32,513 nt of DNA, from positions 7,053,069 to 7,085,581 of the forward strand of contig NZ_JAINUL010000001.1 in the NCBI RefSeq assembly GCF_020639365.1, in the 5' to 3' direction. The translations under genes were made by a program, and so were the position numbers. The first letter of the stretch is position 1. Every line of letters begins with the position of its first letter. The notes under the pieces are model-generated. The model worked only from the letters and a program-made list of their open reading frames with translations. It searched no databases and had not been told where the DNA came from. Source of the stretch: Streptomyces flavotricini (GTDB lineage: Bacteria; Actinomycetota; Actinomycetes; Streptomycetales; Streptomycetaceae). This document shows positions 7,467-15,064 of this stretch, piece after piece.

Positions 7467-7479
7467 TGACGTACCGTCA
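7467..7479. promoter_or_regulatory. Candidate operator TGACG-TAC-CGTCA
   Basis: A compact dyad of 5-bp arms around a 3-bp centre, 36 bp upstream of the ATG at 7515. Similar TGACG-N-CGTCA dyads occur before Streptomyces lipid-catabolism genes controlled by TetR-type repressors, as I recall; the regulator here is not identified. Confidence 0.4.
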
Positions 7480-7514
7480 TATCCGCCGGAGCCCGCTGCC
7501 CCAGGAGGTTTGCC

Positions 7515-8648
7515 ATGCCCGCGGACCGACCAGTACCCCTGGACGAATACCCCGTCCACCAGGCCCCGTTGTCGATGAAGCACCTCGTCACCGGCGACCG
7601 GAACGCCTACGACCGCTGCATCTTCCACGTCTTCGATCACGCCGGCCGCGCCGTCCTCATCCTCGGCCTCGGCGTCTACCCCAACGCCGGGGTCATCGAC
7701 GCCTACGCCACCCTGCGCACCGGCGACGAACTCCTCGCCGTCCGCGCCTCCGACGCCCTCACCGACGACCGCATGAACCTCTCCGTCGGCCCGCTGCGGA
7801 TCACCGTCGACGAACCCCTGAAGCGGATCACCCTCCGGTGCGATCCCGACCCCGCCGACCCCGACGGGCTCTCGTACGACATCACCTGGACCGCCGAGTT
7901 CCCCGCCGTCTGGGAGCCCCACCACGTCCAGCGGCGCGGCGACCGCCTCATGCTCGAAGGCCGCCGCTTCGTCCAGGCCGGCCACGTCACCGGCGTCATC
8001 CGCGCCGGGGGCGAGGAACACGCCCTCACCCCCGGCGAGTGGACCGGCACCCGCGACCGCAGCTGGGGCGTGCGGCCCATCCCGGGCGAGGAGGGCGGCC
8101 GCGCCGCCGAGGAGCACCGGCCCGAGGGCTTCCACTGGCTCTGGATCCCCGTCCGCTTCGAGGACCGCTTCCTCATGGTCATCGCCCAGGAGGAAGCGGA
8201 CGGCCGCCGCACCCTCAACGAGGCCCTCCAGGTCTTCCCCGAGGGCAGCGGCCGGGGCGACGTACAACTCGGCTGGCCCCAGACCGAGATCCGCTACCGC
8301 CCCGGCACGCGCCACCCCGAGAGCGCCGTCGTCCACCTCGCCGACCCGGCCCGCAAACCCCTCGAACTCGGCGTCGAGATCCTGAACTCCTCCCCCCTCG
8401 CCGTCGGCGCCGGCTACCCGCCCGCCGCCGACTGGCAGCACGGAACCTGGCAGGGCCGCGGCTGGACCGACCGCCGCGTCTACGACCTCTCCGACCCCAA
8501 CGCCCACCCCATGGCCGCCTTCGGCGTCACCGACCACTCCGCCCGCTTCACCCTCGACGGCCGCACCGGCTTCGGCATCTTCGAGCACGGCAGCTTCGGC
8601 CGCCACGACCCGAGCGGCTTCGCCGACTACGGCTCCGTCGCCCCCTGA
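7515..8648 (+). CDS. DUF7065/DUF7064-like protein paired with a phosphotransferase
   Basis: A 377-aa soluble protein with no signal peptide or membrane segment, mostly beta-strand by appearance. The region RSWGVRPIPGEEGG around residues 185-198 followed by FHWLWIPVRFEDRFLMVIAQ, and the late SARFTLDGRTGFGIFEHGSF, match the tandem DUF7064/DUF7065 proteins often found beside ACAD10-like APH phosphotransferases in actinobacteria. ATG 7515 has AGGAGG about 6 bp upstream. The next gene follows after 58 bp on the same strand, so they are probably one transcript. The biochemical role is unknown; context suggests a hydroxylated lipid or steroid-like substrate handled with the kinase. Two dyads upstream imply tight control. 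Confidence 0.7.
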   Translation: MPADRPVPLDEYPVHQAPLSMKHLVTGDRNAYDRCIFHVFDHAGRAVLILGLGVYPNAGVIDAYATLRTGDELLAVRASDALTDDRMNLSVGPLRITVDEPLKRITLRCDPDPADPDGLSYDITWTAEFPAVWEPHHVQRRGDRLMLEGRRFVQAGHVTGVIRAGGEEHALTPGEWTGTRDRSWGVRPIPGEEGGRAAEEHRPEGFHWLWIPVRFEDRFLMVIAQEEADGRRTLNEALQVFPEGSGRGDVQLGWPQTEIRYRPGTRHPESAVVHLADPARKPLELGVEILNSSPLAVGAGYPPAADWQHGTWQGRGWTDRRVYDLSDPNAHPMAAFGVTDHSARFTLDGRTGFGIFEHGSFGRHDPSGFADYGSVAP

Positions 8649-8706
8649 TCCGAAAGACACGGCCCAGCGGCGCCCGTACCCGAGCCATCAGAAGGAAGGG
8701 GAAGTC

Positions 8707-9807
8707 ATGGCGGCACCGGCACCACGCCCGCGCACCTCCACCCGCGAACCCGAGGAACTCGCCCGGCGCCTCGCCGCCTGGCTCCACACCGGGCTCCCCG
8801 GCGCCCAGGTCACGGGGGTCCGCGTCCCCGCGTCCAACGGCATGTCCAGCGAGACCCTGCTCTTCGACCTGGAGCACCCCGACGCCCCGCTCCGCGCCTG
8901 CGCCCTGCGCCTCGCCGCCGACCCGGCCGCCTACACGGTGTTCCCCACGTACGACATGCCCCGCCAACACCGCGTGATGAGCCTGGTCGGCGCCCACACC
9001 GACCTGCCCGTCCCGCGCGTGCTGTGGCTGGAGACGGACCCCGGGCCGCTCGGCGCGCCCTTCTTCGTCATGGCCCGCGCCGAGGGCCGGGTCCCGCCCG
9101 ACGTCATGCCGTACACGTACGAGGGGAACTGGCTGCACTCCGCGAGCGACTCCGAACGCGCCGCGCTCCAGGAGGCGAGCATCTCGCTGCTGGCCCGGTT
9201 GCACGACCAGTTCCCCGCGGAGGAGGCCGAGTTCCTCCTCCCCGAAGGCACCGGCAGCCCGCTGCGCCGCCACGTGGACGCCCAACGCGCCTACTACGCC
9301 TGGGTGGTCGAGGGACTCGCGCCGTCCCCGCTGCTGGAGCGGGCCTTCGAACGCCTGGAGGAGCTGTGGCCCGCGGACGAGGGCCCGGCCGTCCTCAACT
9401 GGGGCGACGCACGCATCGGCAACGTCGTCTACGAGGCATGCGGGTTCGAGCCCGTGGCCGTCCTGGACTGGGAGATGGCCGCGTACGCCCCGCGCGAGGT
9501 CGACCTCGGCTGGACCGTGTACCTCCACCGCTTCTTCCAGGACCTGACCGTCGGCTTCGGCCAGAGCGGCCTGCCGGACTTCCTGCGCCGCGACGACCTG
9601 GAGCGCCGGTACGCCGAACTCACCGGGCACACCCCGCGCGACATGGAGTTCCACACCCTGTACGCGGCCCTGCGGCACGGGATCGTGATGCTGCGCATCG
9701 CCTACCGGCAGGCGCACTTCGGCGAGGTCGAGATCCCCGCGGATCCGGACGGCCTGATCCTGCACCACGCCAGCCTCCGGGCGATGGTGCAGGGAACGTA
9801 CTGGTAG
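8707..9807 (+). CDS. APH-fold phosphotransferase (ACAD10-like kinase)
   Basis: A 366-aa aminoglycoside-phosphotransferase-fold protein. The ATP lobe has the VPASNGMSSETLLFDLE glycine-loop region and RVLWLETDPGPLGAPFFVMAR hinge. The catalytic loop reads VLNWGDARIGNVVYEA, where Asp replaces nothing essential but the usual HGD is NWGD, and the metal-binding Asp is in AVLDWEMAAYAPREVDLGW. This form (WGDARIGN plus DWE) is typical of the phosphotransferase group related to the kinase domain of ACAD10, which phosphorylates hydroxyacyl-CoA-type substrates, rather than of resistance enzymes. AAGGAAGGGG lies just upstream of ATG 8707. It is the second gene of a pair with the DUF7065-like gene. Confidence 0.82.
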   Translation: MAAPAPRPRTSTREPEELARRLAAWLHTGLPGAQVTGVRVPASNGMSSETLLFDLEHPDAPLRACALRLAADPAAYTVFPTYDMPRQHRVMSLVGAHTDLPVPRVLWLETDPGPLGAPFFVMARAEGRVPPDVMPYTYEGNWLHSASDSERAALQEASISLLARLHDQFPAEEAEFLLPEGTGSPLRRHVDAQRAYYAWVVEGLAPSPLLERAFERLEELWPADEGPAVLNWGDARIGNVVYEACGFEPVAVLDWEMAAYAPREVDLGWTVYLHRFFQDLTVGFGQSGLPDFLRRDDLERRYAELTGHTPRDMEFHTLYAALRHGIVMLRIAYRQAHFGEVEIPADPDGLILHHASLRAMVQGTYW

Positions 9808-9834
9808 ATCCGGCGGACGCGGCCGGGAAGGCCG

Positions 9835-10278
9835 TCAGGCGGCCTGCGCGTGCTGCCGCATCTGCGGCAGCAGCGTCGGCGCCGGCATCCGCACGGGACG
9901 GGAACCGGGGCCGCCGACGTGCGAGAAGGGCTGCGTCCGCCAGTCCAGACCCTGCGGCAGGTCCAGCAGCACGACCTCCAGCTCCTGGGGCTCGGCCTGG
10001 CCCATGCCCACCGTCGGCAGCGCGTCCGAGGCCGGGCGGCCCGTACCCGCGCACACCGTGAGCCCGAACGGGTTCCACGGAGTCAGGCAGAGCGCGTGCT
10101 CCGGCAGGTACTCCTCGTCCGCGACGAGCGCGATCGACTGGCCGCAGTCGGGGCAGATCGCGTGGTGGATCTCGAAGCCGTCGAACCCGTCGGGGTCTTC
10201 GAGGTACTCACCGTCCTCGGCGTCGACGAAATCCAGGGGCTCCGGTTCGGTGCGACCGGCGCGCTTGGTGTTCAGCAT
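9835..10278 (-). CDS. Conserved hypothetical protein with a CPxCG knuckle
   Basis: A 147-aa protein. After an acidic N-terminal stretch (DFVDAEDGEYLEDPDGFDGF) comes IHHAICPDCGQSIALVAD, a single zinc-knuckle-like CxxC, and a later lone Cys pair region (HALCLTP, TVCAG) that might complete a metal site. ATG 10278 is chosen because GGGGGAG lies 9 nt upstream on the mRNA; the frame extends to 10368 without such a signal. Divergent from the Lrp gene and convergent with the phosphotransferase gene. I do not recognise a characterised family. Confidence 0.6.
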   Translation of the reverse strand: MLNTKRAGRTEPEPLDFVDAEDGEYLEDPDGFDGFEIHHAICPDCGQSIALVADEEYLPEHALCLTPWNPFGLTVCAGTGRPASDALPTVGMGQAEPQELEVVLLDLPQGLDWRTQPFSHVGGPGSRPVRMPAPTLLPQMRQHAQAA

Positions 10279-10472
10279 GGATGTACTCCCCCTTGGGTGG
10301 GCCGGGCGGGCAGTTTCCACGGCCTCGGCCACAGCAAGCACTTCCCGCCGCGCGGCACGAGTAACCACAACATCCCGCCGTACGCCTGCATACCCTTGTG
10401 GCCTTGGTCACATGCCCGCCGCAGGTGCCACTTGTGGGCGGACAGCACTGTGCCTGGACCGCCCTTGGGCCT

Positions 10473-10478
10473 TAGGTT
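10473..10478 (+). promoter_or_regulatory. -10 box of a probable leaderless promoter for the Lrp gene
   Basis: TAGGTT fits the TAnnnT -10 form and lies 8 nt before the ATG at 10487, so the transcript would begin at or next to the start codon. No Shine-Dalgarno precedes that ATG, which agrees with a leaderless mRNA. Confidence 0.5.
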
Positions 10479-10486
10479 GAGCGGCT

Positions 10487-10936
10487 ATGAGCGCAATGGA
10501 GGAGCTGGACCGCCAGATCGTGGATCTGCTCGTGCGGGACGGGCGGATGAGCTACACGGATCTGGGCAAGGCCACGGGACTGTCCACATCGGCCGTCCAC
10601 CAGCGAGTACGCCGTCTGGAACAGCGCGGAGTGATCCGCGGGTACGCGGCCGTCGTCGACCCCGAAGCCGTCGGCCTGCCCCTGACGGCCTTCATCTCGG
10701 TGAAGCCCTTCGACCCGAGCGCGCCGGACGACATCGCCGACCGGCTGGCCGGAGTACCGGAGATCGAGGCCTGCCACAGCGTCGCCGGCGACGAGAACTA
10801 CATCCTGAAGGTCCGGGTCGCGACCCCGCTGGAGCTGGAGGACCTGCTGAGCCGGCTGCGCGCCCTGGCCCACGTCTCGACCCGCACCACGGTCGTCCTC
10901 TCCACCCCGTACGAGGCCCGCCCGCCCCGGGTGTGA
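10487..10936 (+). CDS. Lrp/AsnC family transcriptional regulator
   Basis: A 149-aa protein of normal family length. Residues 4-62 form the helix-turn-helix domain (LDRQIVDLLVRDGRMSYTDL, then GLSTSAVHQRVRRLEQRGVI), followed by the linker GYAAVVDPEAVGL and the RAM ligand-binding domain with the conserved GDENYILKVRV strand around residues 101-111. It is 66 bp upstream of the amidohydrolase gene on the same strand and may regulate it or act more widely on amino-acid metabolism. An in-frame ATG at 10496 is an alternative, but the promoter spacing favours 10487. Confidence 0.92.
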   Translation: MSAMEELDRQIVDLLVRDGRMSYTDLGKATGLSTSAVHQRVRRLEQRGVIRGYAAVVDPEAVGLPLTAFISVKPFDPSAPDDIADRLAGVPEIEACHSVAGDENYILKVRVATPLELEDLLSRLRALAHVSTRTTVVLSTPYEARPPRV

Positions 10937-11002
10937 CGCCTTTTCCCCCGGGTACCCGGGGGCGCGGTCGAGGCCGGGCCGCGGACCCGCGAGACTGACT
11001 GC

Positions 11003-12637
11003 ATGACCGACCGCACCGCCAGCTCCGCCGACGCCGCCGGAGCCCCCGCATCCGAACGGACCGTACTCCTGCGCGGGGGCGAGGTACACAGCCCCGCCGA
11101 CCCCTTCGCCACCGCGATGGTCGTCGAGCGCGGACACATCGCCTGGGTGGGCTCCGAAGGCGCCGCCGACGCCTTCGCGCAGGGCGTCGACGAAGTCGTC
11201 GACCTCGGCGGGGCGCTCGTCACCCCCGCCTTCACCGACGCGCACGTCCACACCACCTCCGCCGGCCTCGCCCTCACCGGCCTGGACCTCACCGGCGCCC
11301 CCTCCCTCGCCGACGCCCTGCGCCTCGTCCGCGCGTACGCCGGGCGCCGCCCCGCCGACCGGGTGCTCCTCGGCCACGGCTGGGACGCCTCCCGCTGGCC
11401 CGAGCGCCGCGCGCCCCGCCGCGAGGAACTCGACGAGGCCACCGGCGGCCGACCGCTCTACCTCAGCCGCATCGACGTGCACTCCGCCGTGGTCACCACC
11501 GCCCTGCTCGACCTCGTACCGGCCGTCTCCGTCCGCGGCGACGAGCCGCTGACCCGCGACGACCACCACGCCGTCCGCAGGGCCGCGCTCGCCGCCGTCA
11601 CCCCCGCCCAGCGCGCCGAGGCCCAGCGGGCCGCCCTCGACCGGGCCGCCTCCCTCGGCATCGGCTCCGTCCACGAGTGCGGCGGCCCCGACATCTCCTC
11701 CGCCGAGGACTTCGCGGGCCTGCTGGGGCTCGCCCGCGAGCGCCCCGGCCCCCGCGTCTTCGGCTACTGGGCGGACCGGGACCTCGAACAGGCCAAGGCG
11801 CTGGGCGCCATCGGCGCCGCCGGCGACCTCTTCGTGGACGGCGCACTCGGCTCCCACACCGCCTGCCTGCACGCCCCGTACGCCGACGCGGGCCACACCG
11901 GTACCGGCTACCTCGATGCCGCCGAGGTGGCCGAGCACGTCGCCGCCTGCACCGAGGCGGGCCTGCAGGCCGGCTTCCACGCCATCGGCGACGCCGCCCT
12001 CACCGCCGTCGTGGAGGGCATGCGCGCGGCCGCCGAGAAGGTCGGCCTCGCCCGCGTCCGCGCCGCCCGGCACCGCGTCGAGCACGCCGAGATGATGACC
12101 CCGGTCACCATCGCCGCCTTCGCGGACCTCGGCCTCACCGCGTCCGTGCAGCCCGCCTTCGACGCGGCCTGGGGTGGCGAGGAGGGCATGTACGCCGACC
12201 GGCTGGGCGCGGAGCGCGCCCGTACGCTCAACCCCTTCGCCGCCCTGCTCAAGGCCGGCGTACCGCTCGCCTTCGGCTCCGACGCCCCCGTGACCCCCTT
12301 CGACCCCTGGGGCACCGTCCGGGCGGCCGCCTTCCACCGCACCCCCGAGCACCGGATCTCCGTACGGGCCGCCTTCACGGCCCACACCCGGGGCGGCTGG
12401 CGGGCCCTCGGCCGTGACGGCGCGGGCGTGCTGGTGCCCGGCGCCCCGGCCGACTACGCGCTGTGGGAGACCGCCGAACTGGTCGTCCAGGCCCCCGACG
12501 ACCGGGTCGCCCGCTGGTCCACGGACCCCCGCTCCGGGACCCCCGGACTGCCCGACCTGACCCCCGGCGGCGATCTGCCGGTGTGCCTCGCCACGGTCGT
12601 CGGCGGGCGGGAGGTATTCGTACGGCCACAGGGGTGA
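11003..12637 (+). CDS. YtcJ-like metal-dependent amidohydrolase
   Basis: A 544-aa amidohydrolase-superfamily enzyme of the YtcJ/Amidohydro_3 type. Metal-site motifs are present in order: TDAHVHTTSAG around residues 76-86, HAIGDAALTA in the middle of the barrel, RHRVEHAEMM, and FGSDAPVTPFDPWG near the C-terminal end. The N-terminal and C-terminal parts form the small beta-sandwich domain seen in this superfamily (VLLRGGEVHSP; PADYALWE). No Shine-Dalgarno is visible; GAGACT six nt before ATG 11003 hints at a leaderless start. Members hydrolyse amide or ester bonds of varied, often unknown, substrates. Its position after Lrp and before ppm is conserved in Streptomyces as I remember. Confidence 0.88.
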   Translation: MTDRTASSADAAGAPASERTVLLRGGEVHSPADPFATAMVVERGHIAWVGSEGAADAFAQGVDEVVDLGGALVTPAFTDAHVHTTSAGLALTGLDLTGAPSLADALRLVRAYAGRRPADRVLLGHGWDASRWPERRAPRREELDEATGGRPLYLSRIDVHSAVVTTALLDLVPAVSVRGDEPLTRDDHHAVRRAALAAVTPAQRAEAQRAALDRAASLGIGSVHECGGPDISSAEDFAGLLGLARERPGPRVFGYWADRDLEQAKALGAIGAAGDLFVDGALGSHTACLHAPYADAGHTGTGYLDAAEVAEHVAACTEAGLQAGFHAIGDAALTAVVEGMRAAAEKVGLARVRAARHRVEHAEMMTPVTIAAFADLGLTASVQPAFDAAWGGEEGMYADRLGAERARTLNPFAALLKAGVPLAFGSDAPVTPFDPWGTVRAAAFHRTPEHRISVRAAFTAHTRGGWRALGRDGAGVLVPGAPADYALWETAELVVQAPDDRVARWSTDPRSGTPGLPDLTPGGDLPVCLATVVGGREVFVRPQG

Positions 12638-12963
12638 TCCGGTCGGCCTCGGTTCGATACCGGCGCTCGGACCCGGATAGGTTCGGCCGGGTCCACCACC
12701 GGACATCCGTACCGGGCGGCTCCGTCTGCTCAGCGCGCCCGCGCCTCGGGGGCGAGGGAAGGTTTCGCCGGGACGGGGGTCCCCCCTGCTCCGCAGGAGC
12801 CCGGGGCAGGTGGCACCGGCGGGGGCCCGCGGTCCAGTAGACAACGGTCACGGCGCACCGCAGCCAGCGGGAGCCCGACCGGCCCGAAGGACCGCGGGCC
12901 CCGGCCACTGTTCTAAAGTCATCCTCTGAGACAGGACGTACGAGAAACACGAAGGCGGACCCA
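12638..12963. other. 326-bp intergenic region with two hairpin elements
   Basis: No credible gene. It contains a small stem CCTGC-TCC-GCAGG (12785-12797) inside a G/C-mirrored stretch that resembles short intergenic repeat elements common in Streptomyces, a long dyad at 12822-12902, and a possible -10 TAAAGT at 12914-12919 that would serve the ppm gene. Confidence 0.5.
12822..12902. repeat. Widely spaced perfect 14-bp inverted repeat upstream of ppm
   Basis: GGGGCCCGCGGTCC (12822-12835) and GGACCGCGGGCCCC (12889-12902) are perfect inverted arms 53 bp apart. The structure ends just before the predicted -10 at 12914, so it could terminate the amidohydrolase transcript or act as a looped operator. 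Confidence 0.7.
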
Positions 12964-13764
12964 GTGAGCGACGGCGGACAGCGAGGGCACGGACCGCTCG
13001 GCACGGCCTTGGTGATCATTCCGACCTTCAACGAGGCCGAGAACATCGGACCGATCGTCGGCCGCGTGCGCGCGGCGGTGCCCGAGGCGCACGTCCTGGT
13101 GGCGGACGACAACAGCCCCGACGGCACCGGCAAGCTCGCCGACGAGCTGGCGGCCGCCGACGACCACGTGCACGTCCTGCACCGCAAGGGCAAGGAGGGG
13201 CTCGGCGCCGCCTACCTGGCGGGCTTCGCCTGGGGCCTGGAGCGCGACTACGGCGTCCTCGTCGAGATGGACGCCGACGGCTCCCACCAGCCGGAGGAGC
13301 TGCCCCGGCTGCTCACCGCGCTGGCCGGGGCCGACCTGGTCCTGGGCTCGCGCTGGGTGCCGGGCGGCCGGGTGGTCAACTGGCCCAAGAGCCGCGAGTT
13401 CCTCTCCCGCGGCGGCTCGGTGTACTCCCGGCTGATGCTGGACGTCCCGATCCGCGACGTGACGGGCGGCTACCGGGCCTTCCGGCGCGAGACGCTGGAG
13501 GGACTGGGCCTGGACGAGGTGGCCTCCGCGGGGTACTGCTTCCAGGTCGACCTGGCCCGCCGGGCCGTGCGCCAGGGATTCCGCGTCGTCGAGGTGCCCA
13601 TCACCTTCGTCGAGCGTGAGTTCGGCGACAGCAAGATGAGCAAGGACATCGTGGTGGAGGCCCTGTGGCGGGTCACCCAGTGGGGGCTCAAGGCCCACGC
13701 GGCGAAGCTCACCGGCCAGGACAAGCCCAAGGGCACGGACGCCGGCCCCGCCCAGACCCCCTAG
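12964..13764 (+). CDS. ppm: Polyprenol monophosphomannose synthase (GT2)
   Basis: A 266-aa GT-A glycosyltransferase of the DPM1/Ppm type, transferring mannose from GDP-mannose to polyprenyl phosphate, the donor for protein O-mannosylation and membrane mannosides. Seen: IIPTFNEAENIGPIV, the ADDNSPDGTG nucleotide loop, EMDADGSHQPEELPRL with the metal-binding DAD, GSRWVPGGRVVNWPKSRE, and DVTGGYRAFRRETL; the C-terminal QVDLARRAVRQGFRVVEVPI and FVEREFGDSKMS complete the family. There is no transmembrane domain and no fused apolipoprotein N-acyltransferase domain, unlike the two-domain mycobacterial Ppm1. Start GTG 12964 follows GAAGGCGG. The S. coelicolor homologue is SCO1423, by memory. Confidence 0.92.
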   Translation: MSDGGQRGHGPLGTALVIIPTFNEAENIGPIVGRVRAAVPEAHVLVADDNSPDGTGKLADELAAADDHVHVLHRKGKEGLGAAYLAGFAWGLERDYGVLVEMDADGSHQPEELPRLLTALAGADLVLGSRWVPGGRVVNWPKSREFLSRGGSVYSRLMLDVPIRDVTGGYRAFRRETLEGLGLDEVASAGYCFQVDLARRAVRQGFRVVEVPITFVEREFGDSKMSKDIVVEALWRVTQWGLKAHAAKLTGQDKPKGTDAGPAQTP

Positions 13765-13775
13765 GGGATGTCCGG
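13761..13775 (+). repeat. CTAGGGGATGTCCGG element at the ppm stop codon
   Basis: The TAG stop of ppm is embedded in a 15-mer found again, with one change, at the stop codon of the MocR-type gene (19154-19168) and in part at 6122-6133. See findings. Confidence 0.6.
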
Positions 13776-13824
13776 TACCTCCGGCTGAGGCCGCTTTTAT
13801 GCCGCCCCGGGCACACTGGAGGGT

Positions 13825-14439
13825 ATGACGACCGGCGTTCCCCTCTCCACGGCCCCGCGGCGGCGCTCGCGTGGCCGCACCTTCCTTCCGCTGGCGGTCG
13901 CCGCCTGGATGATCCTGGAGATCTGGCTGCTGAGCCTGGTCGCCGGCGCGGCCGGCGGGCTGACCGTCGCCGCGCTGCTCCTGGGCGGGATCGTGCTCGG
14001 TGCCGTGGTCATCAAGCGGGCCGGGCGGCGGGCCTTCAAGAATCTCGCCGACACCTTCCAGCAGGCCCAGCAGGCCCAGCAGGCCCAGCAGGGGCAGCAG
14101 CCCGCGCCCGGGGCGGCGAAGCGGCAGCGGGGCAGCGGCAACGGCCTCACGATGCTGGCCGGCCTGCTGCTGATGCTGCCTGGCCTGCTGTCCGATGTGG
14201 CCGGCCTGCTCCTCCTGCTCCCGCCCGTCCGGGCGTGGACGGGCCGCCGCCTGGCCGGCTCCCTGGAGCGCCAGATGGCCGCCGCCCCGGCGGGCAGCTT
14301 CGGCGGCGCCTTCCAGCAGGCCCGCATCCACTACCCCGACGGCAAGGTCGTCCAGGGCGAGGTCATCCGCGAGGACGGGCCGCAGCAGCCGCAGCAGCCG
14401 GGCCCCGACGCCGGGTACCGGCCGCCGCTGGCCCCCTGA
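13825..14439 (+). CDS. fxsA: FxsA family membrane protein
   Basis: A 204-aa membrane protein of the FxsA family, named for the E. coli protein that lessens F-plasmid exclusion of phage T7. Residues 22-62 (FLPLAVAAWMILEIWLLSLV and AALLLGGIVLGAVVI) give two spans; a Gln-rich loop with tandem QQA repeats follows; TMLAGLLLMLPGLLSDVAGLLLLLPPVRAW around residues 109-138 provides two more spans and the conserved family core. A Pro/Gln tail ends the protein. The loop is encoded by near-perfect 9-bp tandem repeats (about 14058-14101), likely variable between strains. No strong Shine-Dalgarno; GGAGGG lies close to ATG 13825. Placement between ppm and rbpA fits Streptomyces order. Confidence 0.87.
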   Translation: MTTGVPLSTAPRRRSRGRTFLPLAVAAWMILEIWLLSLVAGAAGGLTVAALLLGGIVLGAVVIKRAGRRAFKNLADTFQQAQQAQQAQQGQQPAPGAAKRQRGSGNGLTMLAGLLLMLPGLLSDVAGLLLLLPPVRAWTGRRLAGSLERQMAAAPAGSFGGAFQQARIHYPDGKVVQGEVIREDGPQQPQQPGPDAGYRPPLAP

Positions 14440-14448
14440 GACGGAACA

Positions 14449-14462
14449 GGCCAGCGCTGGCC
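14449..14462. repeat. 14-bp perfect palindrome after fxsA
   Basis: GGCCAGCGCTGGCC is self-complementary and sits between two imperfect copies of GGCCCCTGAGACGGAACA (around 14430-14447 and 14459-14476), the first of which includes the fxsA stop codon. It looks like a small local duplication. Confidence 0.7.
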
Positions 14463-14473
14463 CCTGAGACGCA

Positions 14474-14522
14474 ACAAGCCGAGGGCCCCCGCCACAGTTC
14501 GTGGCGGGGGCCCTCGGCTTGT
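14474..14522. terminator. Bidirectional terminator between fxsA and rbpA
   Basis: A perfect inverted repeat with 22-bp arms (14474-14495 and 14501-14522) and an AGTTC loop. It is the strongest hairpin in the window and lies between convergent genes, so it can end both transcripts. Confidence 0.95.
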
Positions 14523-14541
14523 GCTGCTGGACGTCCGGCTG

Positions 14542-14916
14542 TCAGGCGGACTTGCGGCTGTCCCGCGGATGCACGGCAATGTTCATGGCGCCGGAACGCA
14601 GGACCGCCAGCCTCTCGGCCAGCACTTCCTCCAGTTCCTCGCGGGTGCGCCGCTCCATGAGCATGTCCCAGTGCGTTCGCGCAGGCTTGCCCTTCTTCTC
14701 TTCGGGCCCGTCCCCGTCAACCAGGAGTGCCATGGCGCCGCACGCCTTGCACTCCCACTCCGGCGGAATCTCTGCCTCAACCGAGAACGGCATCTCAAAT
14801 CGATGTCCGTTCTGGCATGCGTACTCCACCGCCTGGCGCGGGGCCAGATCGATGCCGCGGTCCGTCTCGTAGCTGGTAACCACGAGCCGCGTACCGCGGA
14901 GAGCTCGCTCACTCAT
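14542..14916 (-). CDS. rbpA: RNA polymerase-binding protein RbpA
   Basis: A 124-aa actinobacterial transcription factor that binds the principal sigma factor and core RNA polymerase, stabilises the open complex and affects rifampicin tolerance. The N-terminal tail (ALRGTRLVVTSYETD) is followed by a zinc-ribbon-like core with YACQNGHRFEMPFS and PPEWECKACGAMALL, then the basic linker and the sigma-interaction domain THWDMLMERRTREELEEVLA. ATG 14916 has GGGAGG 8 nt upstream. A sigma-R-type promoter (14978-15004) matches the known oxidative-stress control of this gene in S. coelicolor (SCO1421). Confidence 0.97.
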   Translation of the reverse strand: MSERALRGTRLVVTSYETDRGIDLAPRQAVEYACQNGHRFEMPFSVEAEIPPEWECKACGAMALLVDGDGPEEKKGKPARTHWDMLMERRTREELEEVLAERLAVLRSGAMNIAVHPRDSRKSA

Positions 14917-14977
14917 GAATCGTGCCTCCCGGGCTTGTCGCCCACAGGACAGGTGTCGCTGTCGTCGTCATCCGGTC

Positions 14978-15004
14978 AACGTCCGGTCGGCGGTATAGAT
15001 TCCC
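14978..15004 (-). promoter_or_regulatory. Sigma-R (ECF) promoter of rbpA
   Basis: On the minus strand GGGAAT (15004-14999) is followed after exactly 18 bp by GTT (14980-14978), the consensus of the thiol-oxidative-stress sigma factor SigR (GGGAAT-N18-GTT). The transcript would start near 14970, leaving a leader of about 55 nt to the rbpA ATG. Confidence 0.85.
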
Positions 15005-15064
15005 GCTCCGGGTGATGCGTCGCCCGTCGTGCCGCCCCTTGTTGTACCCACCAGTGCCCGTTTT

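Noticed and set aside
8707..9807. Aminoglycoside-resistance phosphotransferase
   Set aside because: Catalytic loop and partner gene fit the ACAD10-like metabolic kinases rather than resistance enzymes.
10472..12844. 790-codon minus-strand open frame opposite the Lrp and amidohydrolase genes
   Set aside because: Gly/Val/Arg/Ala-rich without domains; a GC-rich antisense shadow of two well-supported genes.
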